Shown here in pieces: positions 42,074-50,956 of a stretch of DNA of 64,000 nucleotides (positions within the stretch are counted from its first letter, which is position 1; each line of letters begins with the position of its first letter). The stretch covers positions 186,001 to 250,000 of the forward strand of contig NZ_JAIUCZ020000006.1 of assembly GCF_020176955.2 (NCBI RefSeq), written 5' to 3'. The translations under genes were made by a program, and so were the position numbers. The notes beneath the pieces were generated by a model. The model made no database searches, was not told the origin of the DNA, and saw nothing but the letters and a program-made list of their open reading frames with translations. Origin of the DNA: Nocardia sp. alder85J. Lineage in GTDB: Bacteria; Actinomycetota; Actinomycetes; Mycobacteriales; Mycobacteriaceae.

Positions 42074-42176
42074 CAGCCGGGTCGACCACCCAGCGGCCTC
42101 GGGTCACCGCCCCGCGGCCCGGGTCGCCACCTGACAGCCTGGGGACATCGTCCGGCGGCCTCGGGACACTGTCCGG
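42074..42176. repeat. Five-copy ~21-bp tandem repeat
   Basis: Units start at 42074, 42094, 42115, 42135 and 42156, lengths 20-21, with consensus close to CGGCCTCGGGTCACCNCCCGG; the last two (42135-42155, 42156-42176) differ at only a few bases. The array begins at the base after the MFS stop codon and ends before the convergent membrane protein gene, where a further diverged copy overlaps its 3' end. Confidence 0.7.
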
Positions 42177-42200
42177 TGCTCGCCGGGCCGCGCGGCGGCC

Positions 42201-42851
42201 TCAGGACAGCACCCGCGGCCAGGGGTAGAACGCCAGGTGTAGTAGCAGGATGACCAGTAGCGCCAACAGCACCGCCGCCAGCGGATGCGCGCGGCGCTCC
42301 AGGTAGCCGATGGTGCGGAACAGGGTGGGGAACGGCACTTCCCGGGCCCGGAAGGCGGCCAGCAGACTCGGCACGATCACCCACATCACCGCGATCAGGC
42401 CGTAGAGCACGTACGCGCCGACGAAGGTGCCCGGATGCATCTGCCGGGCGCCGGCGGCGAACCCGACACCGACCACCAGTGCGGCGATCGCGAGCACGAG
42501 GTACCCGCCCATGCCCTGGTAACGGACCTCGTCGGGATCGGTGGTCATCCGCCCGTTCGCGGTGACCTGCCGTCCGCCCACCACCCCGGCCCGGGTCGGA
42601 CTCGTGATCAGTTGCGGCACGGCGTAATAGGCGACCACGACGATCACGAACACCACCGCGAGCCGCACCCAGGAGTGCCGGATCTCCAGATGGCCGATGG
42701 TCGCGGAGATCGTCGGCCAGTCCGCGATCCGGAACACCGCGATCAACTCCGGCACCGCGACCGCGAGGCCGGCCAGGCCCCACATCAGATATCCCCAGAA
42801 CTCCGCCGACCGCCCGCCCGTCGCCGGTACCACAGCAACCGCATCTGTCAT
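42201..42851 (-). CDS. Multi-pass membrane protein of unknown function
   Basis: 216 residues with about five hydrophobic helices (FWGYLMWGLAGLAVAVPEL, LAVVFVIVVVAYYAVP, YLVLAIAALVVGVGF, YVLYGLIAVMWVIVPSLLA, and VLLALLVILLLHLAFY). A polar loop with TTDPDEVRYQGMG sits between helices 2 and 3. No family recognised. It is convergent with the MFS gene. Confidence 0.75.
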   Translation of the reverse strand: MTDAVAVVPATGGRSAEFWGYLMWGLAGLAVAVPELIAVFRIADWPTISATIGHLEIRHSWVRLAVVFVIVVVAYYAVPQLITSPTRAGVVGGRQVTANGRMTTDPDEVRYQGMGGYLVLAIAALVVGVGFAAGARQMHPGTFVGAYVLYGLIAVMWVIVPSLLAAFRAREVPFPTLFRTIGYLERRAHPLAAVLLALLVILLLHLAFYPWPRVLS

Positions 42852-42995
42852 GGCACTGGTCTACCACCGCGGTACGACACCGGCATCGCTTCTGCCGGAA
42901 GACGATCGGTCACCGTGCGACCACACGGCCCACCGCCGATACCCCCACGCGGTGATCCACCGGGCCCGAGGAGGCCGGGTGGATCACCGGTGGGA

Positions 42996-45080
42996 TCAGC
43001 GTGCGGGAGCGGTCAGGTCGTAGACCGCGACGCCGTCCACCGTGGTGGCGGTGTAGTGCTGTTGCACCCAGGCGGTGATCTTCGCGCTCTCGGTGTCGCG
43101 GTCGTCGCCGAATCCACCGCGGCCACCGCCGAGGAAGTAGTGGATCCTGTGCTCCGCCACGTACTGCTGGAACCGCGCCAGGGTGGGGGCCGGGTCGCCG
43201 CCGCTGAATCCGCCGATCGACATCACCGGCACCTCGCTCTCCAGCTGATAGGAGTTGGCCGAATGCGAGGACACGGCCGCTCCGGCCCAGGTGTAGGAAC
43301 CGGCGTTCTCCCGCAACATCGCGATGACCCGCTCGCTCGGCGTGGCGCCGAAACCCGGTCCACCCCGACCCGGCGCACCCGCGCCTCCGGCCCCGACCGG
43401 CGCACCCGGATTCCCGGTGCCACCCGGCGCGCCCGGGTTACCCGGTCCACCCTGACCCGGCGCACCCGGTCCTGAGGCACCGTTGCCACCCGGACCGGCG
43501 TCGCCCGCGTCGTTGCGGCCGACAGCACCACCCGGGCCGGGCTGGTTCGGGGACCAGCCCTGACCGGGACGGACGGGACCGTGTCCCATCGGGCCACCCC
43601 AGCCCCGGCCCGCCACCCGCGGACCCGCCGAGGTGCCGCCGCCTCCGTGGGCGGCGGAGGCCAGCGAGTCGGCGGTGTAGGCCACCGGACCGGCCAGGCC
43701 GACGAGCACCGCCGCCAGCGCCGCCACCGCGGCGGCCCGGCCGCGCAGTGGAACCAGCAGCGCCACCGCCGCCGCCACCCCGGCCACCAGCACGGTCCAG
43801 CGCAGCCAGGGGAAGAAATCCGGGGTGCGCGACAGCACCGACCAGGCCGTCGCCACGGTGAGCGCCACGCTCAGCGCCAGGGCGATCCGCACCCACACCC
43901 GCTCGCGTTCCCGCCACAGCAGCACACTGCCGCCGCCGATCAGCGCCGCGACCGCCGGGGCCATCGTCATCGTGTAGTAGGAGTGGAAGATCCCCGTCAT
44001 GAAGCTGAAGACCAGGCCGGACACCAGCAGCCACCCGCCCCACAGCAGCAGCGCCGCGCGCTGCGGATCGGTCCGCGAGAAACGTTGCACCGCAACCGAA
44101 CCGGTCACGATCCGGCCGCGCAGCACCAGACCGGCCAGCAGCAGCGCCAGCGCCGCGGGCACCAGCCAGGTGATCTGCCCGGCGAGTTCGGGCTGGAACA
44201 GCCGGGTGATGCCCGGGGTGCCGGAGCGCGGCCCGCCGCCGTCGGAACTCAGCCGTTGCAGGCCGTTGTAGCCGAGGGTCAGATCGAGAACCGAATTGTC
44301 CTCCGAGCCACCGATATACGGCCGGGAGTCGACCGGCCACAGCTGCGCGATCAGCACCCACCAGCCGGCGCCGACCAGCAGACCCGCTGCGGCCGCGCAC
44401 AACTGGCCGATTCGCACGACCAGCCGCCGGGGCCCGGCCACCAGGTAGGCCAGCGCCAGCCCGGGCACGACCAGCATCACCTGCAATTGCTTTGCGAGAA
44501 AACCGAATCCGATGAACAGTCCGGTGAGCACCAGCCACCGCCAGCGCCCGGAGGCCAGCGCGCGGGTCATCGCCCACGCCGCGGCCACGATCAGGAAGGT
44601 CAGCGCCGCATCGGGGTTGTTGAACCGGAACATCAACGCCGCCACCGGAGTCAGCGCCAGCACCAGCCCGGCGAGCAGGCCCGCGCCCGGCCCGAACGGC
44701 CGCCGCACGGTCGCCCACAGCACCGCCACCGAGGCCACGCCGAGCAGTACCTCGGGCATCAGCATGCTCCAGCTGCTGAACCCGAACAGCCTGGCGGACA
44801 ACTCCATCGGCCACAGCGACAGCGGAGTCTTGTCGACCGTGACGATGTTGCCCGGATCCAGCGACCCGAAGAAGAACGCCTTCCACGACCGCGCACCCGA
44901 CTGCACCGCCGCGGCATAGAACTCGTTCGCCCAGCCGTTGGCGGTCAGCCGCCAGAAGTAGGCGACGGCGGTGCCGATCAGCAGCAGGGCCAGGCCGGGC
45001 CGCTCCCAGCGAGGCCGGGACGAGGTGGCCTCGGGGGCGGTGTCGGGCGGCACGTCGGCGCGCGTGACAGTCTCGGTCAT
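42996..45080 (-). CDS. GT39/ArnT-like membrane glycosyltransferase with collagen-like loop
   Basis: 694 residues with about 12 membrane helices and the PMT/ArnT-type first loop (YFWRLTANGWANEFYAAAV, then VTVDKTPLSLWPME). A ~90-residue segment around residues 490-580 is almost wholly Gly, Pro, Asn and Ala (GPGGNGASGPGAPGQ, GNPGAPGGTGNPGAP), followed by a soluble C-terminal domain ending VQQHYTATTVDGVAVYDL. Related actinobacterial proteins use polyprenyl-phosphate sugars outside the membrane; the acceptor is unknown. ATG 45080 was chosen because upstream codons lack coding character. Confidence 0.85.
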   Translation of the reverse strand: MTETVTRADVPPDTAPEATSSRPRWERPGLALLLIGTAVAYFWRLTANGWANEFYAAAVQSGARSWKAFFFGSLDPGNIVTVDKTPLSLWPMELSARLFGFSSWSMLMPEVLLGVASVAVLWATVRRPFGPGAGLLAGLVLALTPVAALMFRFNNPDAALTFLIVAAAWAMTRALASGRWRWLVLTGLFIGFGFLAKQLQVMLVVPGLALAYLVAGPRRLVVRIGQLCAAAAGLLVGAGWWVLIAQLWPVDSRPYIGGSEDNSVLDLTLGYNGLQRLSSDGGGPRSGTPGITRLFQPELAGQITWLVPAALALLLAGLVLRGRIVTGSVAVQRFSRTDPQRAALLLWGGWLLVSGLVFSFMTGIFHSYYTMTMAPAVAALIGGGSVLLWRERERVWVRIALALSVALTVATAWSVLSRTPDFFPWLRWTVLVAGVAAAVALLVPLRGRAAAVAALAAVLVGLAGPVAYTADSLASAAHGGGGTSAGPRVAGRGWGGPMGHGPVRPGQGWSPNQPGPGGAVGRNDAGDAGPGGNGASGPGAPGQGGPGNPGAPGGTGNPGAPVGAGGAGAPGRGGPGFGATPSERVIAMLRENAGSYTWAGAAVSSHSANSYQLESEVPVMSIGGFSGGDPAPTLARFQQYVAEHRIHYFLGGGRGGFGDDRDTESAKITAWVQQHYTATTVDGVAVYDLTAPAR

Positions 45081-45321
45081 GATGCCGATCCTGGGCCTTG
45101 TCACTTCCACCTGCCTGGGGTGTCGCTGCGAATGCGCTGTGAGCCGCTTCGCCACCGCTGAGCAGCGGGTACCGTGCGTGCCGAGGACGGCCGGGTGTCG
45201 ATATGCTTCGCGCGATCGCCGGATCACCGGGCAGGTCGACCGCGGGTCACGACACTCGTGACCGAGACGTTCGCGCGCCGACCGGGCCGTCGAGCACCGT
45301 GAACCGGAGAGGAATCGTGGA

Positions 45322-46185
45322 ATGAGCCTGCAGATGGACGTCGTGGGCCTGTACATGCGGATGACGGCGCTGCGCAGCATGAACACGCCCGAGCGCGCCC
45401 GTGCCCGCATCGGCGCGCCCAAGGGCTCCGCGCTGCCGCCGTCTCGGCTCAGCGGCCGGCACCGCGTCGAACGCCGGACCGAGGGCGGCTTCACCTGCTA
45501 CACCATCACGCCCCGGCAGCGCCGCCCCGAGCGCAGCGCGCTCTATCTGCACGGCGGCGGCTACATCTCCGAGATCGTCCGCCAGCACTGGGCCCTGATC
45601 TCGCAACTGGCCGACCAGGGCGTCCGGGTGGAGGTACCCCTCTACGGCCTGGCGCCACAGCACCACTACCGCGAGGCCTACGAGTTCCTGACCACCGTGT
45701 ACCGCCGGGCGGTGACCGCGCCCGACGCCACCCCGATGACGATCGTCGGCGATTCCGCCGGTGGCGGCCTCGCGCTGGGCTTCACCCAGACCCTGCCGGG
45801 CCGGCACCTGCCGCCGCCGGCCCGGCTGATCCTGATCGCCCCCTGGCTGGATCTGACGATGTCCAATCCGGACTGCGCCTCGATCCAGGACCCGTGGCTC
45901 AGCCGCACCGGCCTCCTCGCCGCGGGCGCCGCCTGGGCGAACGGCGACGACCTCGCCGATCCCCGGCTGAGCCCGATCAACGGCCCGCTCGACCGGTTAC
46001 CGCCGACGGATGTCTACATCGGCACCCGCGACCTGTTCCTCCCCGACGTCCTACTGCTGCGGCAGCGATCCGCCCGCGTCTCGGTCACGGTGTGCCAGGA
46101 CGCGATCCACGTCTATCCGCTGGTCCCGGTCCCCGAGGGCCGGGCCGCGGCGCGCACCATCGTGGACACGGTCGCCACGGCCTGA
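45322..46185 (+). CDS. Alpha/beta-hydrolase, hormone-sensitive-lipase type esterase
   Basis: 287 residues. The oxyanion motif HGGGY and nucleophile elbow GDSAGGG mark the HSL family (LipR/LipW-like in mycobacteria); acid Asp and His are expected in GTRDLFLPDV and DAIHVYPL. No signal peptide. AGAGGA lies eight bases before ATG. Substrates are short- to medium-chain esters. It is convergent with a TetR gene. Confidence 0.88.
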   Translation: MSLQMDVVGLYMRMTALRSMNTPERARARIGAPKGSALPPSRLSGRHRVERRTEGGFTCYTITPRQRRPERSALYLHGGGYISEIVRQHWALISQLADQGVRVEVPLYGLAPQHHYREAYEFLTTVYRRAVTAPDATPMTIVGDSAGGGLALGFTQTLPGRHLPPPARLILIAPWLDLTMSNPDCASIQDPWLSRTGLLAAGAAWANGDDLADPRLSPINGPLDRLPPTDVYIGTRDLFLPDVLLLRQRSARVSVTVCQDAIHVYPLVPVPEGRAAARTIVDTVATA

Positions 46186-46208
46186 CCCGGTGCCCGGGCA
46201 CGGCTGCA

Positions 46209-46234
46209 CGGGGCCGGAAATCGTCCCGGCCCCG
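46209..46234. terminator. Bidirectional GC hairpin between convergent genes
   Basis: CGGGGCCGG and CCGGCCCCG form a 9-bp perfect stem around an 8-base loop, between the esterase stop and the TetR stop. The position suits a shared terminator. Confidence 0.65.
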
Positions 46235-46244
46235 AATCACCCGG

Positions 46245-46808
46245 CTACGGGGTGGCGGAGTGGGCGGCGGCCAGCACCATGTCGACCACGGCGTCGGCAT
46301 AGCTGCCGCGCACCGATTTCCGCTCGAAGTGGGCCCGGTAGATCACCGGCGCCATCAGCAGATCGGTCAGCAGGCCGAGGTCGGCCGACGGGGAGAGTTC
46401 GCCGCGCTCGACCCCGCGGCGCAGCACCCGCTCGTAGGTGCCGCGGAAGTCGGTCACGGAGTTGCGGCGGACCTCGTCGAGTTCCGGTTCCCGGGTGGCC
46501 GCGTCGATGAACGAGGCGAAGACTCGGCCGCTGTCCCGGCTCGAGACGTAGGCGACCAACTGCCGCACCAGCACCAGCAGGTCGGCGCGCAGCGCTCCGG
46601 TGTCCGGCTCGTCCACCGGTCGTTGCAGCGAGGTGATCGCGGCGTGCACCAGCTGGGCCCGCGAACCCCAGCGTCGATAGATCGTCGCCTTGCTGACCCC
46701 GGCGGCCGCGGCCACGGTGTCGACGGCCAGGCCGTCGACACCGTGCTCGGCGAGGATCTCGATGGTCGCGCGCAGGATCACTTCCTCCGAGGCGAGCGGG
46801 CGCGGCAC
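46245..46808 (-). CDS. TetR-family regulator
   Basis: 187 residues from GTG 46808, six bases after AAAGGA. The HTH reads AEHGVDGLAVDTVAAAAGVS followed by KATIYRRWGSRAQLV, and a TetR_C-type helical domain follows. It is the last gene of a minus-strand run after the amidohydrolase (60-base gap) and may control the adjoining acyl-CoA operons through the palindrome at 49965. Confidence 0.88.
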   Translation of the reverse strand: MPRPLASEEVILRATIEILAEHGVDGLAVDTVAAAAGVSKATIYRRWGSRAQLVHAAITSLQRPVDEPDTGALRADLLVLVRQLVAYVSSRDSGRVFASFIDAATREPELDEVRRNSVTDFRGTYERVLRRGVERGELSPSADLGLLTDLLMAPVIYRAHFERKSVRGSYADAVVDMVLAAAHSATP

Positions 46809-46868
46809 GGGCGGTCCTTTCGACGGGCCGGCCGGCCGCACGGGGTGCGCGCCGCCGGAATCGGACGG

Positions 46869-48140
46869 TCAGAAGGTGCCGATACCGGCGGCCTCGTTGC
46901 GTTCACGCCACTGCGACTTCGACATCCGGGTGACGTCGACATCGGCGGCCGCGGCGCGCAGGGCGCCGACGGTGGCCTGCTCCTTCGGGGTGTGCCGGAA
47001 GGGATCCCAGTCGAAGAACCGGCAGGCGTTCTGCCAGGTGATCTTGTGGATCTCGTCCGGGGCGACACCGGCCTCCTGGAACTCCGCCCACGCGTACTCC
47101 GGGGATTCGGGCCAGGTGGTGTCGGTGTGCGGGTAGTCGCACTCCCACGCGATGATGTCGGTCCCGATCCGGTCACGCAGCAGCAGCCCGGACGGATCGG
47201 TGATGTAACAGGCCAGGATGTGCTCCTTGAACACCTCACTGGGCAGCTTGCCGCCGAAGTCGTTGCCGCCGTGCAGCCAGGCCTGATTGGTGAAGTGCCG
47301 GTCGATCCGGTCGTAGTAGAAGGGGATCCAGCCGATCCCGCCCTCGGACAACGCGACTCGCAACGTCGGGAACTTCCGCAGCGTCGGGCCGAACAGCAGA
47401 TCCTGCGCGGTGATCGCGGAGATCTGGCAGGCCAGCACCATCAGATGATCCACCGGCGCCTCGTCGGGCCGCTTGATCACATCGAAGCCCGCGCCGATGT
47501 GCAGCGAGAGCACCATGTTCTCCTCGCACAACGCCTCCAGCATCGGATCCCAGTGTCCGGACAGGAAACTCGGGAAGCCCTGGACGTGCGGGGTCTCCAG
47601 GAAACTGATCGAGCGGCAGCCCTTCTTCGCGAGCCGGCGCACCTCGGCCACGGCGAGATCCACATCCCACATCGGCACGATGCCCAGCGGGATGAACCGG
47701 CCCGGATAGGTGCCGCACCATTCGTCGACGGCCCAGTCGTTGTACGCCTGCAACATCACCAGCGCGAGTTCCTTGTCGGCGGCCTCGTGGAAGGTGCGCG
47801 CGTTGAACCCGGCCATGGTCGGGAAGCACATCGAGGCCAGCACGCCGTTGGCGTTCATGTCCCGGACCCGCTCGTGCACATCGAAACAGCCCGGGCGCAA
47901 TTCGCTGTAGGCGCCGGGGTTGAAACCCCACTCCTCCTTCGGCCAGCCCACGGTGGCGGCCATCCCGAACGGCGTGGAGGTGGCCTGGCCCTGGAAGACC
48001 CACTCGTCGACACCGTGGGCATTGCGCACCACCTTCGGTGCGTCGTCCCGCCATTTCTCGGGTACGTGGTGGGTGTACATGTCCGGCGGCTCGATCATGT
48101 GGTCGTCGATGCTGACCAGAATCATGTCCTCGAGCTTCAT
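46869..48140 (-). CDS. Amidohydrolase-2 family metal-dependent hydrolase
   Basis: 423 residues. SIDDHMIEPPDMY at the N-terminus replaces the usual HxH ligand pair with DxH-type residues, as in many actinobacterial COG2159 proteins; SLHIGAGFD carries the barrel His, and YPHTDTTWPES the C-terminal His/Asp region. Members decarboxylate or hydrolyse cyclic intermediates of aromatic and related catabolism. ATG 48140 overlaps the upstream stop (ATGA) and follows AAGGAG. Context with a CoA-transferase and acyl-CoA dehydrogenases suggests degradation of a cyclic carboxylic acid. Confidence 0.85.
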   Translation of the reverse strand: MKLEDMILVSIDDHMIEPPDMYTHHVPEKWRDDAPKVVRNAHGVDEWVFQGQATSTPFGMAATVGWPKEEWGFNPGAYSELRPGCFDVHERVRDMNANGVLASMCFPTMAGFNARTFHEAADKELALVMLQAYNDWAVDEWCGTYPGRFIPLGIVPMWDVDLAVAEVRRLAKKGCRSISFLETPHVQGFPSFLSGHWDPMLEALCEENMVLSLHIGAGFDVIKRPDEAPVDHLMVLACQISAITAQDLLFGPTLRKFPTLRVALSEGGIGWIPFYYDRIDRHFTNQAWLHGGNDFGGKLPSEVFKEHILACYITDPSGLLLRDRIGTDIIAWECDYPHTDTTWPESPEYAWAEFQEAGVAPDEIHKITWQNACRFFDWDPFRHTPKEQATVGALRAAAADVDVTRMSKSQWRERNEAAGIGTF

Positions 48141-48694
48141 GGCAACTCCTTCGAGGGTCCTGCGATGCGGTGATGGGTCGGAAACGGAATGACGGTGGCC
48201 GACACGGCAGCACGGTGGAACTGCTCCACCCCGTCGACCCGGCGCACACCGGCCCCCACCGCGAACAGTGCCTGCGCCTTGAAAGCCTTTGCGGCGGAAC
48301 TCAATCGGTGTTCGAAGGGATCGTGGTCGGCGCCGCCGGCGTTCCACAACCGGACCTCGGTGCGGCCGCGGTCGCGCGCCGCGCCGACCAGCGCGCGGAC
48401 CTGCGCGTCCTCCTGATAGAGCGCGGCGTCCACGGCCACCGCCTGCGGGCCCGGGGCGTCGAGCGCGGCGTCCAGGCGGTGCAGGCCGGCGGCGAAGGTG
48501 CCGAGGATGCGCAGCGGCCGGCCGTTACCGCGCTCGGCGACCAGGGCGTACACCATCCAGCCCGCCATCACCTGATCGAACAGCCAGCCGCCCGCGTGCC
48601 GGACCACCTGTTCGGTGTCGGGCGCGACGACCACCAGGCGGTGCCGCAGCCCGCACCGGCGTTCGGGCGGCGTGGTCGTGGTGGCAGGGCGCAT
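48137..48694 (-). CDS. Uncharacterised 185-residue protein
   Basis: Start ATG 48694 follows AAGGGAG by five bases. No membrane helix or signal peptide. Recognisable stretches are HRLVVVAPDTEQVVRHAGGW, LRILGTFAAGLHRLDAAL and HRLSSAAKAFKAQALFAVGA, giving an alpha/beta Rossmann-like feel, but I cannot place the family. It is co-transcribed between the CoA-transferase (26-base gap) and the amidohydrolase (4-bp overlap), so it likely serves the same pathway. Confidence 0.7.
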   Translation of the reverse strand: MRPATTTTPPERRCGLRHRLVVVAPDTEQVVRHAGGWLFDQVMAGWMVYALVAERGNGRPLRILGTFAAGLHRLDAALDAPGPQAVAVDAALYQEDAQVRALVGAARDRGRTEVRLWNAGGADHDPFEHRLSSAAKAFKAQALFAVGAGVRRVDGVEQFHRAAVSATVIPFPTHHRIAGPSKELP

Positions 48695-48720
48695 GGCGAC
48701 TCCCTTCGGCTGCACGGTGG

Positions 48721-49938
48721 TCAGGCGACGACGCCGCGAACCTTCAGGTCCACGACGGTATCCCAGTCCAGACCCAGTTCGGCGAGGATCGCGTCACCGT
48801 GCTCGTTGAACTCCGGGGCCCGGCCCGGCACCGGCGCCTGCCCGCCGTAGTGCACGGGTGCGGCGGCCAGCTGGAACGGCGTGCCCGCGGCCGTCCGGCA
48901 TTCCTGCACGTAGCCGTTCGCGACGACCTGGGGATCGTCGAGCAGCTCCAGCGTGGTCTGCACCGCGGTCCACTGACCACTGAAACCGGCCAGCGCCGTG
49001 CGCCATTCGTCGAGGGGACGCGACGCGAAGACCTCCTTCAGGATCTCGACCGCCTCGGCGCAGTGCTCCAGCAGCGCGCTGTGACCGGCGAAGCGCGGGT
49101 CGGTGGCCAGTTCCGGCCGGCCGATCAGCGTGCACGCCTCGGGCCAGTACTTGCTGCCCTGGAGGCAGCACAGCGCGACCCATCGTCCGTCCTGGGTGGC
49201 ATAGTTGCCGACCAGCGGATTCAGCCGGGCCCGGCCCTCCGGCGGCGGCATCCACGGCACCTTCATCAGCAGCGACAGCGCCACCGCCTGGCCCATCGCC
49301 CAGATCCCGGTGCCCAGCAGCGAGACGTCGACGGTGGTGGCCTCGCCGGTGCGCTCCCGGTGGAACAGCGCGCCCATGATGCCGCCGGCGATGGTCATGC
49401 CGCCGATGGAATCGCCGAAGCCCGGCGCGGGCGGGTTGGACACACTCGTGGCGTCGGCCTGGGTCATCGCCATCGCCACACCCGGACGCGCCCAGAAGGC
49501 CAGCGAGTCGTAGGAGCCGGCGTCGGCCTCCGGACCCTTGTCGCCCTGGCCGGTGCCTCGCACATAGATGATGTTCGGGTTGTGCTCGCGGATGGTGTCC
49601 ACATCGATCTGCAACTTCTGCCGCACCCGCGGCAGCTTGTTGGTCAGGAACACGTCCGCGGTGGCGGCCAGTTTGTACAGGATGTCCCGGCCCTCGGCCG
49701 AGTTCAGGTCCAGGCCGAGGCTGCGCTTGCCGCGATTGGAATGTTCCAACAGCACATGGACGTCGGAGGGGATGTCCACCACGCCGGTCGCGCCGAGGCC
49801 ACGCATCGCGTCGCCGCGCTCCACGTGCTCGATCTTGATCACTTCGGCGCCCCAGTCGGCCAGCAGCGCCGACGCCGCGGGGACGAAGGTGTGCTCGGCG
49901 ACTTCGAGGACGCGGACACCCTGCATGACTTCGGTCAT
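48721..49938 (-). CDS. CaiB/BaiF family CoA-transferase
   Basis: 405 residues, the standard length. VRVLEVAEHTFVPAASALLADWGAEVIKIEHV spans the N-terminal fold in two parts; RGKRSLGLDL, IIYVRGTGQG and the catalytic Asp in GSYDSLAFWARPG near residue 147 are conserved; the C-terminal VHYGG and EFNEHG motifs complete the family. It transfers CoA from a thioester to a carboxylic acid, activating it for the dehydrogenases encoded divergently. Confidence 0.92.
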   Translation of the reverse strand: MTEVMQGVRVLEVAEHTFVPAASALLADWGAEVIKIEHVERGDAMRGLGATGVVDIPSDVHVLLEHSNRGKRSLGLDLNSAEGRDILYKLAATADVFLTNKLPRVRQKLQIDVDTIREHNPNIIYVRGTGQGDKGPEADAGSYDSLAFWARPGVAMAMTQADATSVSNPPAPGFGDSIGGMTIAGGIMGALFHRERTGEATTVDVSLLGTGIWAMGQAVALSLLMKVPWMPPPEGRARLNPLVGNYATQDGRWVALCCLQGSKYWPEACTLIGRPELATDPRFAGHSALLEHCAEAVEILKEVFASRPLDEWRTALAGFSGQWTAVQTTLELLDDPQVVANGYVQECRTAAGTPFQLAAAPVHYGGQAPVPGRAPEFNEHGDAILAELGLDWDTVVDLKVRGVVA

Positions 49939-49964
49939 CTACGACCACCCATCGAACTTACGAG

Positions 49965-49979
49965 ACGAGACTGTCTCGT
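49965..49979. promoter_or_regulatory. Operator candidate ACGAGACTGTCTCGT between divergent acyl-CoA operons
   Basis: A perfect 7-1-7 palindrome 27 bases upstream of the CoA-transferase start and 190 bases upstream of the SDR start. Its form suits a TetR-family dimer; the TetR gene at 46245-46808 is the nearest candidate. Confidence 0.65.
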
Positions 49980-50168
49980 TTACTTTCGTCGCTCGCGGAC
50001 ATATAGTCAAGACCACGGCAGTACTCGGGCGCGCTCTCCCGGACTGTCCAATATCACTGTCCTCCAACACTTCTCGCATCCTCCGGCCTGTCCGGAGCGG
50101 GGGCGGCGGGGACCTCGGAGGCGCAACCGCGGGGCCGGTCGGCGCCGGTGCAGGAACAGGAGAGAGCA

Positions 50169-50936
50169 ATGCAGCTGGAGGGATCGTCCGCCCTGGTGGT
50201 CGGCGGCGCCGGCGGGTTCGGCGCGGCCACCGTGCGGCGGCTGGCCGAGGCCGGGGTACACGTGGTGATCGCCGACCTCAACGACGAGCGCGGCAAGGCC
50301 CTGGCCGCCGAGCTCGGCGACCGGGCCGAATATCTGCGCACCGATGTCACCAGCGACGAGTCGGTGCGCGAGGCGATCACCGCCGCCACCTCGGCGGCGC
50401 CGCTGCGTACCGTGGTGATCGTGCACGGCGGCCCGGTGGCCGCCCGGCGCATCGTCAACCGCGCCGGTGAGCCCTACTCCGCGGACATCTTCGCCCGCAC
50501 CCTCGACATCTACCTCACCGGCACCTACCGGGTGCTCAGCCTCGCCGCCGGCGCGATGACCCAGAACGAGCCGCTGGAGTCCGGGCAGCGCGGCGTGATC
50601 ATCGCGACCGCCAGCATCGCGGGCTTCGAAGGTCAAGTGGGGCAGAGCGATTACTCGGCGGCCAAGGGCGGCGTCATCGGCCTGACCCTCACCGCCGCGC
50701 GCGACCTGGCGCCGACCGGCATCCGCGTGATGACGATCGCGCCGGGCACCTTCTACACGCCCGCCTACGGCCCGGACGAGGCCGCGGTGCAGGCGAAATG
50801 GGGCCCGTCGGTGCCGAATCCGAAGCGGATGGGCAGCGCCGACGAGTACGCCCGGCTGGCCGTGCACATCGCGGACAACGACTATCTGAACGGCACCGTG
50901 ATCCGCATCGACGGCGCGCTGCGGTTCAACATCTGA
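50169..50936 (+). CDS. Short-chain dehydrogenase, 3-hydroxyacyl-CoA dehydrogenase (HSD10) type
   Basis: 255 residues. NAD-binding GGAGGFGAAT near residue 12, Asp in VVIADLND selecting NAD, catalytic Ser/Tyr/Lys in IIATASIAGFEG and YSAAKGG, and the C-terminal GTVIRIDGALR. The sequence around RIVNRAGEPYSADIFARTLD, in two parts, resembles type II HADH. GGAGA precedes ATG. It starts a plus-strand operon with two acyl-CoA dehydrogenases. Confidence 0.9.
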   Translation: MQLEGSSALVVGGAGGFGAATVRRLAEAGVHVVIADLNDERGKALAAELGDRAEYLRTDVTSDESVREAITAATSAAPLRTVVIVHGGPVAARRIVNRAGEPYSADIFARTLDIYLTGTYRVLSLAAGAMTQNEPLESGQRGVIIATASIAGFEGQVGQSDYSAAKGGVIGLTLTAARDLAPTGIRVMTIAPGTFYTPAYGPDEAAVQAKWGPSVPNPKRMGSADEYARLAVHIADNDYLNGTVIRIDGALRFNI

Positions 50937-50956
50937 GATCGTGGGGAGTTACGCCG

